Made by a program: the position numbers and the translations under genes. This document shows, piece by piece, positions 33,042-44,697 of a stretch of DNA of 64,000 nt (the first letter of the stretch is position 1; the number at the start of each line of letters is the position of its first letter). Location: contig OY755238.1 of assembly GCA_963576725.1 (NCBI GenBank), positions 22,503,845 to 22,567,844 on the forward strand. The letters are read 5' to 3'. Source of the DNA: Azorinus chamasolen (taxonomy: Eukaryota; Mollusca; Bivalvia; Cardiida; Solecurtidae). Under the pieces are notes generated by a model. It had not been told where the DNA came from. It saw only the letters and a program-made list of their open reading frames with translations, and did no database searches.

Positions 33042-33291
33042 TTAACCCTTTCCCTCATATAAACGTGTTTTCACGCATTTGCAAACAGAGTAGACCCGGA
33101 TCAGACGGCTCCTAGAGGAGCCGTCTGATCAGGGTCTACTTTGTTTGCTAATAGAACTTGATAGATCTGTTTCTTTAGTTTCTAAAATGGCTACAATGTA
33201 CCACCTTCCATGTTTCATTATAACTATGTTGTCCATGAATATTCAGTAGGTATTGAATTTTGGACTAAATATAGAACAGGGAAAGGGTTAA
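33042..33291 (+). mobile_element. TTAA-A MITE, 250 bp
   Basis: Full copy, TTAACCCTTTCCCTCATATA to ACAGGGAAAGGGTTAA, apex GCTCCTAGAGGAGC. Confidence 0.85.
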
Positions 33292-33410
33292 TGTGCATCG
33301 GCTAAGCCCAAAGATTGATTTGGACAGTTCGGATGAAGGTTAGAATCAGGAGATTCCGTTTTGAATCTACTCACCGTGAACCACGATTTTATACCATCAA
33401 TGTTTGTTTG

Positions 33411-33659
33411 CTTAATTCCTTCCTTGTTCAATATTCATAAAAGAAACAATGGTATCATGAATATTTATTAGCTCAAGCTTGATAATAGTGCCTGTAAACG
33501 GGACGTTTGTTATTTTTAGAAACTGTAGATTCAGATCTATTACACTTTCATAAGCAAACAGAGCAGACAATGATTAGACGACTACTATAGGAGCGGTCTG
33601 GTCTGGGTCTACTCTGTAGGTAAATGTGTGAAAAACGTTTGTATGAGGGAAAGGGGTAA
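33411..33659. mobile_element. TTAA-B MITE
   Basis: TTAATTCCTTCCTTGTTCAA to gagggaaaggggtaa; hairpin aaacagagcagacaatgatt with several mutations. Confidence 0.65.
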
Positions 33660-33681
33660 CCCACTTATCATTGAATGTTTA

Positions 33682-33897
33682 TTAACTCATTATCTCCTAG
33701 GCTATTTTTAGACCCAACCTTTTTTAATTAATCTACCGAAAATGAGCATTAACTATAGAAAAGGAGAGTTTAGAACTGTGTAGTATAGAAACCATTGTGA
33801 TAAATAGAGCATTTGCTCCTATGGAGCAAATGCTGTATTTATCACAATGTGAATTTTATAGAGACGCAAAATGCGTCACTAGGTGGTAATGTGTTAA
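33682..33897. mobile_element. TTAA-C MITE
   Basis: TTAACTCATTATCTCCTAGG to gtggtaatgtgttaa; apex GCTCCTATGGAGC. Confidence 0.75.
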
Positions 33898-33959
33898 AGC
33901 GACCATCTATGATGAGTAGTAATTAACTAATAATCTGATCTCGGTATATAAAGACAGGG

Positions 33960-34445
33960 GAACACATTGCTATGAAAAAAACAACTCCGTATAGACTCAA
34001 ATCAAATAGAATATATGCTATGGGCAAACAGAGCAGACTCTGATCAGATGGCTCCAACAGGAGTTATATAAGCTAGATATGCTGTCTACAAATGTGTCAA
34101 AAGATGTCCCTTTGAAGTTCTGTTTGTGATATCCATGGTTATTTTAATAAGCGCCTAGAAGATGCAATTGCAGATAGTCAGTAATTTGGTTCACATTTTC
34201 TTCCAAATGCCCATTATAATACGTTGACACAGTGCGATATTCTAACTCACACCCAGGCATGTTACCCTAAACACTTTTTGTTGAACTATTCGATGCCAAT
34301 GGTTTATGTACTACACATGCTGGTATAAAACCATTGACATCGAATAGTGCAACAAAAAGTGTTGATCCCGATCGTAGAGTTCTTTTAGAAACCCACTGAT
34401 TTGACTCTACTCTATTTGCCCATGTCTCGTTCATGGAAAGTTAAC
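33960..34445. mobile_element. Decayed TTAA-B MITE with a nested short palindrome
   Basis: gcaaacagagcagactctga at 34024; the body is then interrupted by foreign sequence including the palindrome at 34269-34363; a return arm gactctactctatttgcc is at 34401. Confidence 0.45.
34269..34363. repeat. 95-bp near-perfect inverted repeat
   Basis: Arms of about 37 bp, aacactttttgttgaactat at one end and tagtgcaacaaaaagtgtt at the other, with a loop of about 20 bp. Unlike the MITE hairpins in sequence. Confidence 0.8.
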
Positions 34446-34449
34446 TCTC

Positions 34450-34679
34450 TTAACCCATTCCTTCATATGCTATCTTTTAGATACAGCATTTTTGTATAAA
34501 TCTACCGAAAAGGAGCATTAACTAGAGAAAAGGAAACTTTTAGAATTTTGTAGTTTGAAACCATTGTGATAAATAGAGCATATGCTCCTATAGGAGTAAA
34601 TGCTCTATTTGTCACAATGGTTTCACAAAGTGACTTTTACAGAGTCGTCAAAAGTCGTCAATATGAGGGAATGTGTTAA
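34450..34679. mobile_element. TTAA-C MITE
   Basis: TTAACCCATTCCTTCATATG to gagggaatgtgttaa; apex GCTCCTATAGGAG. Confidence 0.75.
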
Positions 34680-35319
34680 CATGACCTGGAGAAAGATCGA
34701 ACCTACTACCTACTACTTCGCAAGGGACCACTCTACCAAATACCAACGAGATTGTGAAACAGATTGTATCCTGATGAGACGCCAAAGTATTAACCGTCTC
34801 ACATGGATCCAACTTGCTGGCAAATATATATACATGTACACTATACTCTTAATACAATGAAATTGAAATCGTGACATCCAATCATTAACTACCAAAACAA
34901 CAATCCACTATTACAATCAAGTGTGCAGGTGCAACCATCAAAACTAGTGCACTATTCCCCTTAAGCGCCCTCATTCGGGTTATCGAATTCTGTAGCATGC
35001 CTTTGGTACTGTACTAGTCAATTCTTTCACTGCTGATGATGACGTTGTGGTTACATTTGCGAACTGTTTGGATCCAGATGAGACGCCGAGTAACTGGGTG
35101 GCACATCGATATCCAAACTGGTGATGATTTGATCTGGGTTTTTGAAACAAATGGAAAGTAATTGAAACTTGAATCAGGTGGCAGTGTTTGGAGACAACAC
35201 TACGCAGCACATACCGAGTTTTGTTAAACATGATATTTTACTTATGTAAAGTCAGTGCACGCTAGCTCGTCAGTATATCAGGCATTGTCATTAGAATGTA
35301 ATGCAATCCGAAACCGATT
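34680..35319. repeat. Intergenic, two TTAA-D hairpin remnants
   Basis: cagattgtatcctgatgagacg at about 34757 and gaactgtttggatccagatgag at about 35060; no intact ends. Otherwise featureless. Confidence 0.4.
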
Positions 35320-35545
35320 TAAATAACTAATTCCCTCATATCAATTGACGTATTTTGAGCCTATGCAATAGTTACCTTTTGACACCATTTTGATAAATAG
35401 AGCATTTGCTACCTTGGGAGCAAATGCTTTATTTATTACAATGGTTTAAAAACTACACAATTCTAAATTATCTGTAGCAAATATTTCTTTTCGGTAGATT
35501 TATTCAAGCAGGTTGGGTCTAAAAGCCTATGAGGGAAAGGATTAA
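35320..35545. mobile_element. TTAA-C MITE
   Basis: ctaattccctcatatcaatt to gagggaaaggattaa; apex GCTACCTTGGGAGC. Confidence 0.65.
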
Positions 35546-35625
35546 CTATTTGACAAAGCGGAATGGCCTGTCTGTCAACATTTGCCTGTACAGCACAATC
35601 TATATCAAAGGCTTAAATGTGCTTA

Positions 35626-35952
35626 TGAATTTCGAATGACAAACAGTGTAGACCCTGGTATGAGGGTTACTCTAGGAACCTACTGATCTAGGTCTACACT
35701 GTTTGCAAATGATAAGGTATTCGTTTCTCGCATTTAAAGAGTTTTTCATCGCCATAAGTCGAATCGATGATAACATTTATGAACAGTTTGGATCCATATA
35801 CATGATATAAGACACCGAGTAACTCGGCATCTCATCTAGATCAAAACTGTTTGACATTACAATAACGGGTTTTAAAGAAAATGAAGAAAATTTCCACCTG
35901 AAGCAAACGATAATGTTTAGCAGATGGCATTTCTGTGGCAGTTAGAGGGTTA
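35626..35952. mobile_element. TTAA-G hairpin followed by a TTAA-D MITE
   Basis: GACAAACAGTGTAGACCC with return arm gtctacactgtttgc (35638-35708). Then TTAA-D with gaacagtttggatcc and ccgagtaactcgg core, ending tctgtggcagttagaggg. Confidence 0.5.
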
Positions 35953-36167
35953 TCAGAAAATCGTGATCGATGTTTAATGAACCATGTGCAGTTTATAAAC
36001 TATTTTAAAAAGTCAGTTCATACCAGTTATTGTGCAATATATCTTCTGAATATATTTTTTTCAGTATTGAGCGAATTCTACAATGGTGTAAAGATTAACC
36101 ATTTACAACTGTTTGTCTGCAAAAATGTTGTCTGCTACAATTCTCAAAATTATTTATTTCTGTATCT

Positions 36168-36414
36168 TTAACCCTTTCCCTGTTCAATATTCATTTAAGG
36201 AATTATGACATCATGAATATTCATTAGCTGAAGTTTTAACGACACATGTTCACGGGATGCTTTGGTTTTGGTAGAATCTGAAGAATCAGATCTATTATAA
36301 TTTCATAAGCAATCAGAGCAGACACTGATCAGACGGCTCCTATAGGAGCCGTCTGATCTGGGTCTACTCTGTTGCAAATGCGTGAAAACACGTTTATATG
36401 AAGGAAAGGGTTAA
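36168..36414. mobile_element. TTAA-B MITE, 247 bp, well preserved
   Basis: TTAACCCTTTCCCTGTTC to gaaggaaagggttaa. Hairpin with apex GCTCCTATAGGAGC; body contains atcatgaatattcattagc. Confidence 0.8.
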
Positions 36415-36544
36415 GAAACACAACCAGAGTATCAAACTGTTTGGTCATGCATATTTGGCGTGTAATCTGGATCCGAATATTGCATAGGTGATCACTTATT
36501 CGCCGCTAGCGCGCAAAGAGATCATTATCAAGGCTATTATAAGT

Positions 36545-36795
36545 ATTAACCATTTCCTCCATGAATATTCGCGTAAGAAAATTAATAATGCCGTCATGAA
36601 TATTAATTAAATTGATTTGTTATAATAGCATATGAACGCAAGAATTATTAGTCATGGCAGAAACTGTAGAATCGTATCTATATTATATCGTAAGTAAACA
36701 GAGCAGACCCCGATCAGACGGCTCCTATAGGATATGAGTCTCCTCTGTTTTCAAAGACGTATAGAAGAGTATTTATCTAGGAAAGATTTAAGTTG
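36545..36795. mobile_element. TTAA-B MITE, partial
   Basis: ttaaccatttcctccatgaa, gttataatagcatatgaacg, gtcatggcagaaactg, then a hairpin with half an apex and end taggaaagattta. Confidence 0.6.
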
Positions 36796-37219
36796 ATTTC
36801 CAAATCTCAATGTATTCGTTTAACCATGTTCCCTCATAGAGACGGGTTGATGCATTCTCAAACAGAGTAAACCCAGATCAGATATCCCCTGTTTTCGGAT
36901 ACTCTCATTCTGAGCATTCTGTACGCAGGGCAGCCGTTCTGAACCCTACGGTGTTCGGATGGATGCACGTGTTATACATGTATACATGTCCCTTAGGGGC
37001 TGGCGTATCTCGTTTCGTTCATGGGTAAGTTCGTCACCAGCGAGCAAACAGCAAGTAAATGACCAAAAAACAGCAAAATTTATTCTGTTTTGAATTTGAT
37101 TTCGCTCTCGATATTTAAGATACCAAAGAGCCGTAGTGAGTAAAAAGCTACATTCCTCAATATAACCTTCTTCATAATACAGGGCGACACTTATATACAG
37201 ACAGAAATCTTATTGTATA
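36796..37219. other. Intergenic, unrecognised
   Basis: A TTAA-A/B left end (ttccctcatagagacg) at about 36828 runs into unrelated, more GC-balanced sequence. No gene recognised. Confidence 0.3.
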
Positions 37220-37633
37220 CAGTAGAACCGGTCCTAAGCAGTTATTCATTTATTGAGCATAATAGTGTTAAAAAGTCGGTGGTTGCTTAATGTAGGTCAA
37301 AAGTAATGCAAACAGTTCCTATATGAGCTTTCTGCATTATTGTTTACTTATATTAAGCTACCACAAGCCTTACAGACCCGTAGTTAGACATCGTTTTGAT
37401 GGCCGCTTAACCCTTTCGCTGCCAATGCCGGATCTGTAATTACATATGCAAACAGTTTGGATCCAGATGAGACGCCGAGTAACTCGGCGTCTCATCAGGA
37501 TCCAAACTGTTTGTTACTGTTACTATGTTTTTGAAACAAAAAAGGTAGAAAAAAAATATGAAAATTTGTAGCAGACGATAAAGTTAGCAGATAACATAAT
37601 TTGGCAGCGAAAGGGTTAAGACAGGGTTTACTG
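37220..37633. mobile_element. F3 TA-MITE interrupted by TTAA-D
   Basis: CAGTAGAACCGGTCCTAAGC to GGGTTTACTG with TA ends; palindrome tggttgcttaatgtagg. The copy is cut at TTAA by the next element. Confidence 0.7.
37407..37619. mobile_element. TTAA-D MITE, 213 bp, intact, nested in F3
   Basis: TTAACCCTTTCGCTGCCAAT to ttggcagcgaaagggttaa. Hairpin GCAAACAGTTTGGATCCAGA around ACGCCGAGTAACTCGGCGT. Very similar to the copy at 58739, so probably young. Confidence 0.85.
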
Positions 37634-37719
37634 TACGATAAGATCTGTCACGTGCATTTGTTCGCTATATATTTTACGCCTGCACTAACGGCAAAAACAG
37701 ACGTACCATTATTGATCTT

Positions 37720-38034
37720 TAACACAGGTGGCAGCTTAATGCAGGGTAAAAGTCATGCTTTAAGCCGCTACCTGTCTACAAAGACATTAATTCATCCTTA
37801 CTAAAATTTCGTGGAATCGAGTTTTTGCTGTACCTATAAGTATGTTTTGCCTAATTCTTTTGCTGCTATGAGGGAATCTGTAATCACATTTGTAAACAGT
37901 TTTGACCCAGATAGTTCAAGAATAGGTCATCGCCTAGTCAGGATCCACACCTTTTATAACTGCTGTAATGGTTTTGAAACAAAAAGTGAAGAACATTCAG
38001 TAATACAAAATAAAGCAGACGACGCATTTTGAAA
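37720..38034. repeat. F2 half-palindrome and a decayed TTAA-D copy
   Basis: ggtggcagcttaatgcaggg at 37727 with its return arm shortened, then cttttgctgctatgaggg to about 38034 with degraded hairpin. Confidence 0.45.
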
Positions 38035-38918
38035 ACGACGGTTCATATGACAAAACATGCTTGGATATATATTGGGTCACCTCAATCTTGTGCAAATGGT
38101 ATAAAGTTAAATACTAGGCCATGACGAATACATGTAGTCATTTTACATGGAATAATAAAGGGTGAGGTAGGTAGGTACAGTACTTAATTATTTTCAAATG
38201 CTCTGAAAGTAGTACATTTATCGAACGGTTTGACTGGACTATATAAAAGCAGAGGAACAGATCAGGAGAGTATTTGAGTACCTCAGCCAAATTAAATCCA
38301 TAAATGCTGAAAAGAAATTATTTTTATGAGCACTGGCCTACTGGTTACTGTAAAAGCTATTACTTCGCGCGATTTTGTCCAAATAAGTGGGTGAAGAATT
38401 TTGGGGAAATGAGTTTAGTTTTAAAAAACATTGCTCTGAACAAATCGGATTAACATTGCGTATTGTACTTTATCAAGCATTAGGGGAATCACTATTTCCT
38501 CAGTTTGTAGATCAATTTCTGTTAATTTCAATGATACAAGTTTACTTTTTAAAATATTTACAATTGAAGCAAATTAAAACAATGGTAAAGTAACTAAATT
38601 TCACCAGACACGTCTGCAAATTTGGACTATGATATACTCATTAATTTGGGTTTCACCCAATTAGTGAAAACATTCACTCAATTCAAGCACTCCTGATCTG
38701 TTCTTCTTATAAAATGGGAATTTTTGTAACAATATTTAAAATTGTTGTATTCAATATCTGTCGCAATTCATTATATAATGCTAATTAGAATATTTTTACA
38801 TATCTATTCATTTAGGAGAATTGAGTATTTAAATGTTCAGTGAATAAAAATTATACTGACAATTTTTTTCCAAGAACAAATCTTACAAGAAACTTACTTC
38901 GCTGTAGCAATATATAGT
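38035..38918. other. Intergenic, no feature recognised
   Basis: AT-rich; short chance frames only. Confidence 0.4.
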
Positions 38919-39169
38919 TTAACCCTTCTCTTGCTGAATTTTAAAAAAACATTTCTCCTTCTTTACCAATGCCCTGTTGTATAATTATATATATCTTAAC
39001 TGTGTACAAGCATTTCGCAGTGCAATCACTGCTGTGGAGTGCACTGGTTGCACAATCAACTTGTAAGAAGTGTAGACCCTGATGAGACAGCTCCTACAGG
39101 AGCTGTCTCATATGGGTCTTCACTATTTACTGGTAGGTATATTGACGTGAATAGCAAGCGAAGGGTTAA
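38919..39169 (+). mobile_element. TTAA-E MITE, 251 bp
   Basis: TTAACCCTTCTCTTGCTGAA to tagcaagcgaagggttaa; hairpin apex GCTCCTACAGGAGC. A TTAA-G hairpin (gacaaacaatgtagacc) follows to about 39275. Confidence 0.8.
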
Positions 39170-39275
39170 TGCCGTGCATCCCTATAAATACCATAGACAA
39201 ACAATGTAGACCAATATCAGAGGGCTCTTGAAGGAACCTTCTGATCAGGTCTACACTGTTTGCTTAACCAATCGA

Positions 39276-40095
39276 TGTTAATGACTTATTCCAGCAAATA
39301 TTTTGTGTGCTTTGCTCGCCCAACATGGAAAATGGACAGGCTCCAAAATAAGATCTGGACGGACTTGCCTTCAATAATATATGTATCTGTCTGTCTATCT
39401 GTCCTTATATAATATTTGAATAAATGGGTTAACCAATTCTTCCGGGTCTTTATGGCAGATCACCAGAAGCCGTGTGGCCACACAAGAGCCTCATTTAGCT
39501 CTCGTTACAAGATAGCATTGTTTGATCACATTGTCCGATATGACAGCCAATCCAATACATAACTACATGTATAAGGAACACTTAACACTCCTCATGCTAA
39601 AAGACTGTCCCTGATTTGTTGAAATAAAATTCACTGACTCCCGATTTCTACAACCATTTGAGAAACGGAACGCAAATTCCCTTTCATGTACTTTTCAATA
39701 CACATAATTAACAGGATCTGTCTACCACTACGATGCCTATTGCTACACTTACTCCTTTAGAGCTAAGAAAACACAGTGATTTGATTACAAAGTGGAACTC
39801 AATATCAGTCTGTCAACATGCAAACAATACATTTTATCTCCTGGCAGCATAATTTGGTAATTCGGCCAGTTTGTGTGTAAGTGTGAGTCAATAAAATAAA
39901 GTTTAGTTATTTGTAAATTCTTACATCAAATGGTAAGACACCGACATATTTTTTTTGACTTTTAAATTGTTGTAAAGCTCTAACAAATAACTGTGTTCGT
40001 TATTAATATTGACAGAAATTTGCAATTTGCAGACGCTATCTGAACGTACTGATCAACCCTCCTTATTTGCTACCTCAAACAATCAGTCTAAGAAC
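39276..40095. other. Intergenic, no feature recognised
   Basis: Unremarkable AT-rich sequence. A minus-strand HEL-like start (agctctcgtt near 39499) is too short to call. Confidence 0.35.
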
Positions 40096-40097
40096 AT

Positions 40098-40550
40098 GTT
40101 AACCCTTTACTTCATGAATATTCATGTAAGAAATAATGCCAACATGAAGATTGATAAGCTGAAGTTTCAAAAAGACATATAAATGTAGAAATTGTTGGCT
40201 ACGACAGACACTGTAGAACCAGATCTTTATCATTTCATAAGGAAACAGAGCCGAGGTTGATAATACGATTCCTACTGAAACCGTCTGATCTGGGTCTAGC
40301 CTGCATTACACATTTCCATGTTCTATGTTTATTCCAAATTTCAATACCTACTGGATATTCATGGACAAAATATTTAGAATGAAATATTATATTATAGAAG
40401 GTGGAGCATTGTAGCCATTTTAGAAAGTAAACAAATCGATCTATCCAATTCCATTAGTACACAGAGCAGACCCTGATCAGACAGCTCCTATAGAAGCCTC
40501 TCATCTGGGTCTACTCTGTTTGCAAATCTATGGATTAATGGATTAAAAGA
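40098..40550. mobile_element. Decayed TTAA-B then TTAA-A MITE
   Basis: ttaaccctttacttcatgaa with hairpin gaaacagagccgaggttgat. The A body (caatacctactggatattca) follows, with hairpin apex GCTCCTATAGAAGC and a decayed end. Confidence 0.5.
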
Positions 40551-41161
40551 TAAAACTTGTATTTATATGTAGAATTGTCTTTGACATGATCGTGGTCCTG
40601 GGTGGCTACTTTACTTGTGTGGATAAATGACAGACACTAATTTGAATTTGTATTTGAATAAGGGTGCTTTAATGTAAAAACAACAACAACATAACTGCCT
40701 ATAGTAAACTAATGTAAAAAAAACAACATTTCGATACCTGGGTGACTCAGAACCTCCATGTGTGAAAACATGCATGTGCATTATATTACAACATTGTAAC
40801 CTAAAAATAACAGGAAAAACATTTTTGTAAAGTTATTTCTTTCTCATTATATTACCAGTTTTATACTCATTGTAACAGTATTTTTAAAAATCATTTTGTA
40901 CACTGTATGCAGAATGATAATGCACGCTGTTCAACACTTCAAATATATCCACTTCTTCAACATTCTAATAACTTTATATAAAGAGTACAGAAGACCCTGT
41001 CTAGAGCGACCATTAAATATATCTTAATCTGGGGTTTAACGACAATAGGTTGCTTCATGCAGGTCGAAAATAATATTCCTAAATCGTTTGCTCAGAATTG
41101 ATTCTGGTGAAATTTGACTGTTCCCAATTTGAACAAGCTGTTGAGAAACTCTCGACCGAAT

Positions 41162-41750
41162 CACAGGTGCTAGGCGTGTGGCCATTTCACAAATACTGCT
41201 TATAAATACCTTCAAAAACGTTTAGACATCATAACTTGACATTATAAAAAAAAGAAAAAAAATGATTTTTTTTCCGTATAGTATATTACTATATAAAGGT
41301 ATGTAACTAAATGGTCCGAAGTGGCAGAAAAAATGCACCAACTACATTCCGCGTCTTGTTACGACGTCAATTTCCGCTCGATTTCAATCAAATATGAGTC
41401 AATGCACGCAGAAATGTCCAGTCTTTCAAATACACACCATTGATTGCCGATCATAAGCCGAAAAATTACTGTTTTGAGACGATAAACTCCAGCTTAGAAT
41501 TAGTCGACCGAGTCACTACTGACACATACATGCACATTTTCACCACTGATGTCATCGAAAGTCACACTAGATCTCATAATATGGTCCGTTTTCCACTCTC
41601 ATTCAATAAAACTAACATAACCATTCAACTTACTGTCGATGTCAACCTCAAAGTTACTACCGGTTCTACGAAACTGAAGAGTTTTCGAAACAACCCGCGG
41701 CTGTCAACATTCGGCCAGCCATGATTTTTCGTGACCCGGAAATGCTTATA
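41162..41750 (+). repeat. Left arm of the foldback element
   Basis: Includes an open frame on the + strand (41398-41724) without an ATG at its homologous start. The right arm carries its mirror on the minus strand. No known protein motif. Confidence 0.85.
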
Positions 41751-41978
41751 TATAGTCTATATATCATGGCACAAATGGAGTAGATCCTGGTCTTCTACGA
41801 GCTATCTGATTTGGGTCTATACTGTTTTCAAATGCGTGAAAAGGTGTTTATAGGAGGGAAAGGGTTAACAGGGTGTTTTATACAGAAACCGGGCACCAGT
41901 AATCATGTTTACAGGGCACTTGTTACCTGCTTCATAGTAGTCAAATGGTCTGCCGGGCACCAGTCGCTTCTTCGCTTC

Positions 41979-42574
41979 AAGCATTTCCGGGTCACGAAAA
42001 TCATGGCTGGCCGAATGTTAACAGCCGCGGGTTGTTTCGAAAACTCTTCAGTTTCGTAGAACCGGTATTAACTTTGAGGTTGACATCGACAGTAAGTTGA
42101 ATGGTTATGTTAGTTTTATTGAATGAGAGTGGAAAACGGACCATATTATGAGATCTAGTGTGACTTTCGATGTCATCAGTGGTGAAAATGTGCATGTATG
42201 TGTCGGTAGTGACTCGGTCGACTAAATCTAAGCTGGAGTTTATCGTCTCAAAACAGTAAATTTTCGGCTTATGATCGGCAATCAATGGTGTGTATTTGAA
42301 AGACTGGACATTTCTGCGTGCATTGACTCATATTTGATTGAAATCGAGCGGAAATTGACGTCGTAACAAGACGCGGAATGTAGTTGGTGCATTTTTTCTG
42401 CCACTTCGGACCATTTAGTTACACACCTTTATATAGTAATATACTATACGAAAAAAATAAATTTGTTTCATTTTTTTTCCTTTTTTTTTAATAATGTCAA
42501 GTTATGATGTCTAAACGTATTTGAAGGTATTTATAAGCAGTATTTGTGAAATGGCCACACGCCTAGCACCTGTG
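41979..42574 (-). repeat. Right arm of the foldback element
   Basis: Reverse complement of the left arm. The poly-A/T stretch near 42465-42490 differs in length between the arms. Confidence 0.85.
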
Positions 42575-42582
42575 GACCGAAT

Positions 42583-43971
42583 ACCAAGCAGTTTGGATCC
42601 TGATCCAACGCCGACTTACTCTGAGTCTCATTTTGATCCAAGCCATTTGCAAATGTAAGTAAGTCGCAGATAGGAGGATAACGGTTATGAAACGACTCGC
42701 ACAAGTGGACATTCTCTACTTCTTTAGATTTACCAATATTTCTGAGACATATCCTAAAATCGGGAGGGCCAAAGCATGCATAAAAATGTTGACACTGCCA
42801 GATTTCTGTACATCGAAAATAAGTACGTTTAATGCCTTAGTACATTTCCAGTTAATTTATCATGCCATCTGTAAATGAAAACGAAATCAACACAATTCCA
42901 TCAATTAGTGATAAAAATATACTTTCTTGTAAATGTAGTACAATTACTTGTTAATAAAGGGAGATAATTGCATGTATCAGCGAAATATCCTCCATTACCT
43001 CATTCGACCCAACAGCATGTTGATATACTCAATACGCATCCTAACTTATTTTGTTATATCTGCGCGTGGCTTTTATGTTTTATGTGATATTTGTAATATT
43101 ATTATCAACATAATTATATAATTATTATTATCGTCATGATTAATATCATAGTTATTATCACCCATTGAATATTATTATCACCACAGGGAGCCATTTGGTT
43201 GGTCTATCACTATCATTTTATATCAGTTGATGGAACCTAATAGCTAAATATGAAGTGGTTCAATGCCACACATGAAGGTCAAATGTCAAGCTTACAGAAT
43301 GGCTGCCATTTGGGGCATACATGTTTTACAACATCATGTTTAAATCGCTTCAAAGATCCACATTGTATGTATAGCGCCTATTGGATTTGTGTGTCAAATA
43401 CGGTATATGCGACGACGGAGCTAAACAATGATTTTCGTGGATCAAGACATATTCGGGTATGGGTTTAGTTTTGTGAAAGCAACGCATTAAACTTATCTAA
43501 TTGATATAAAGGTCGTTTACAACAAAGGTCATTTACACGTGCGACCAGTCACGATTCAATAACGGTGAATCTTTGTGATGATGGCCATGTGCTTGTTGTG
43601 AAACACCAGCCTGGGGGAAAGGCAACTGAACGCAGAAGTCGTGAGCACGAATCTAGAGCCCAAGGGCCGCCCGATAAGATCGCAAATAGTAGTGTACTTA
43701 TAGGAAAAGCCGACAGTAAGTGCACCATAAGTATAATTTACATTTGGTGTATTGTGTGCATTAAAAACTGTGATAATAAAGGACAATATTTAATGTTCAG
43801 AATATGTGAGTATTTCTTTATAAGCGTGTTTCTTGATGATATAAACCAGTGAACTATTTACTCCGCAAACAGTATTAATCCGGATCCGACAGTTGGTATA
43901 TGCACTGACTGATCAGGATCTGTCTGCACTGTTTGCATTCTGGATCTTTTGGGCACGAGTTTATCCCGCCT
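42583..43971. other. Intergenic; TTAA-D fragment, AT-rich tract, one weak candidate exon
   Basis: TTAA-D hairpin remnant at 42590-42655; AT-rich tract with tatta/tcat repeats at 43090-43170; candidate exon at 43565-43715 discussed as a finding; a TTAA-G-like remnant at 43866-43940. Confidence 0.35.
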
Positions 43972-44164
43972 TTAACCTTTAGCCTGTTATAGGTGGATGA
44001 GTGAATATCTATGCAAAGAGTAACTTGGCGTCTCATCAGGATCCAAACTGTTTGACACCCTGCTTGCATTTTGGTAGACAACGTATTTATAGCTTAAATT
44101 TGAAAATGTAGTAGGTGAAAATAATATTCTGTAAAAAATATTTGCTGATCAGGCTAAAGGTTAA
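43972..44164. mobile_element. TTAA-D MITE, hairpin half deleted
   Basis: TTAACCTTTAGCCTGTTATA to gatcaggctaaaggttaa; only the right hairpin arm (catcaggatccaaactgttt) remains. Resembles the copy at 1075. Confidence 0.65.
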
Positions 44165-44183
44165 TAGAAATAATTTCCAAATA

Positions 44184-44387
44184 CAGTAAAACCTGTCTAT
44201 AACGGCCACTAACTTACATCAAGTATTTTGTGTTAAAGGCAGGTAGCTGCTTAAAGCAAGGTAAAAGTAAAACAGAACGCTCCTACAGGAGCGTTCTGTT
44301 TTACTTTCACCTTGCTTTAAGCGGCCACCTGTCCTAAATACCAAATAATTAATACAATTTAGTGTCCGTTATAGAGGGGTTTTACTG
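44184..44387. mobile_element. F1 TA-MITE, 204 bp, intact
   Basis: CAGTAAAACCTGTCTATAAC to ATAGAGGGGTTTTACTG with TA on both sides; palindrome GTAAAACAGAACGCTCC with apex GCTCCTACAGGAGC. Confidence 0.85.
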
Positions 44388-44495
44388 TATATACATACCA
44401 GAACTGCCTAGCCTAACTCATAAATATTCATGGATTAAAGGTTAAGGCCTTACCATAGCTATCATCGAATAATAAGTATCAGTTGATACTTGTTA

Positions 44496-44697
44496 CAGTT
44501 AAACCCCTCTAAACCGGACGTTCAATTTAGTATAAATTTCGGTCTTGCGGACAGTTGGCTGCTTAATTCAGGGTGAAAATCACACAGAAAGCTCATATAG
44601 GAGCTTAGGTCATGACCTCCATCCTGCATTAAGCAGGCAACTGCTTAAAAGTATCTAAAGTCTTCTCTATAAAATCCAGTTTAGAAGGGATTTACTG
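44496..44697. mobile_element. F2 TA-MITE, 202 bp
   Basis: CAGTTAAACCCCTCTAAACC to GAAGGGATTTACTG with TA ends; palindrome core ttaattcagggtgaaaatca, apex GCTCATATAGGAGC. Confidence 0.75.

Larger units (their letters stand above)
41162..42574. mobile_element. Foldback DNA transposon, 1.4 kb, with ~590-bp inverted arms
   Basis: Ends CACAGGTGCTAGGCGTG and CACGCCTAGCACCTGTG. Flanked by the 8-bp direct repeat GACCGAAT at 41154-41161 and 42575-42582. Left arm 41162 to about 41750; right arm about 41979 to 42574. Over 285 aligned bases in the arms I see 6 differences. The 229-bp loop carries a TTAA-A/B right part and unique sequence. An 8-bp duplication fits hAT, P or Zisupton-type transposases; no transposase is encoded. 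Confidence 0.85.

Noticed and set aside
41440..42285. Twin 94-codon frames as a duplicated gene
   Set aside because: They start at TTG, lie within foldback transposon arms and show a neutral substitution pattern.
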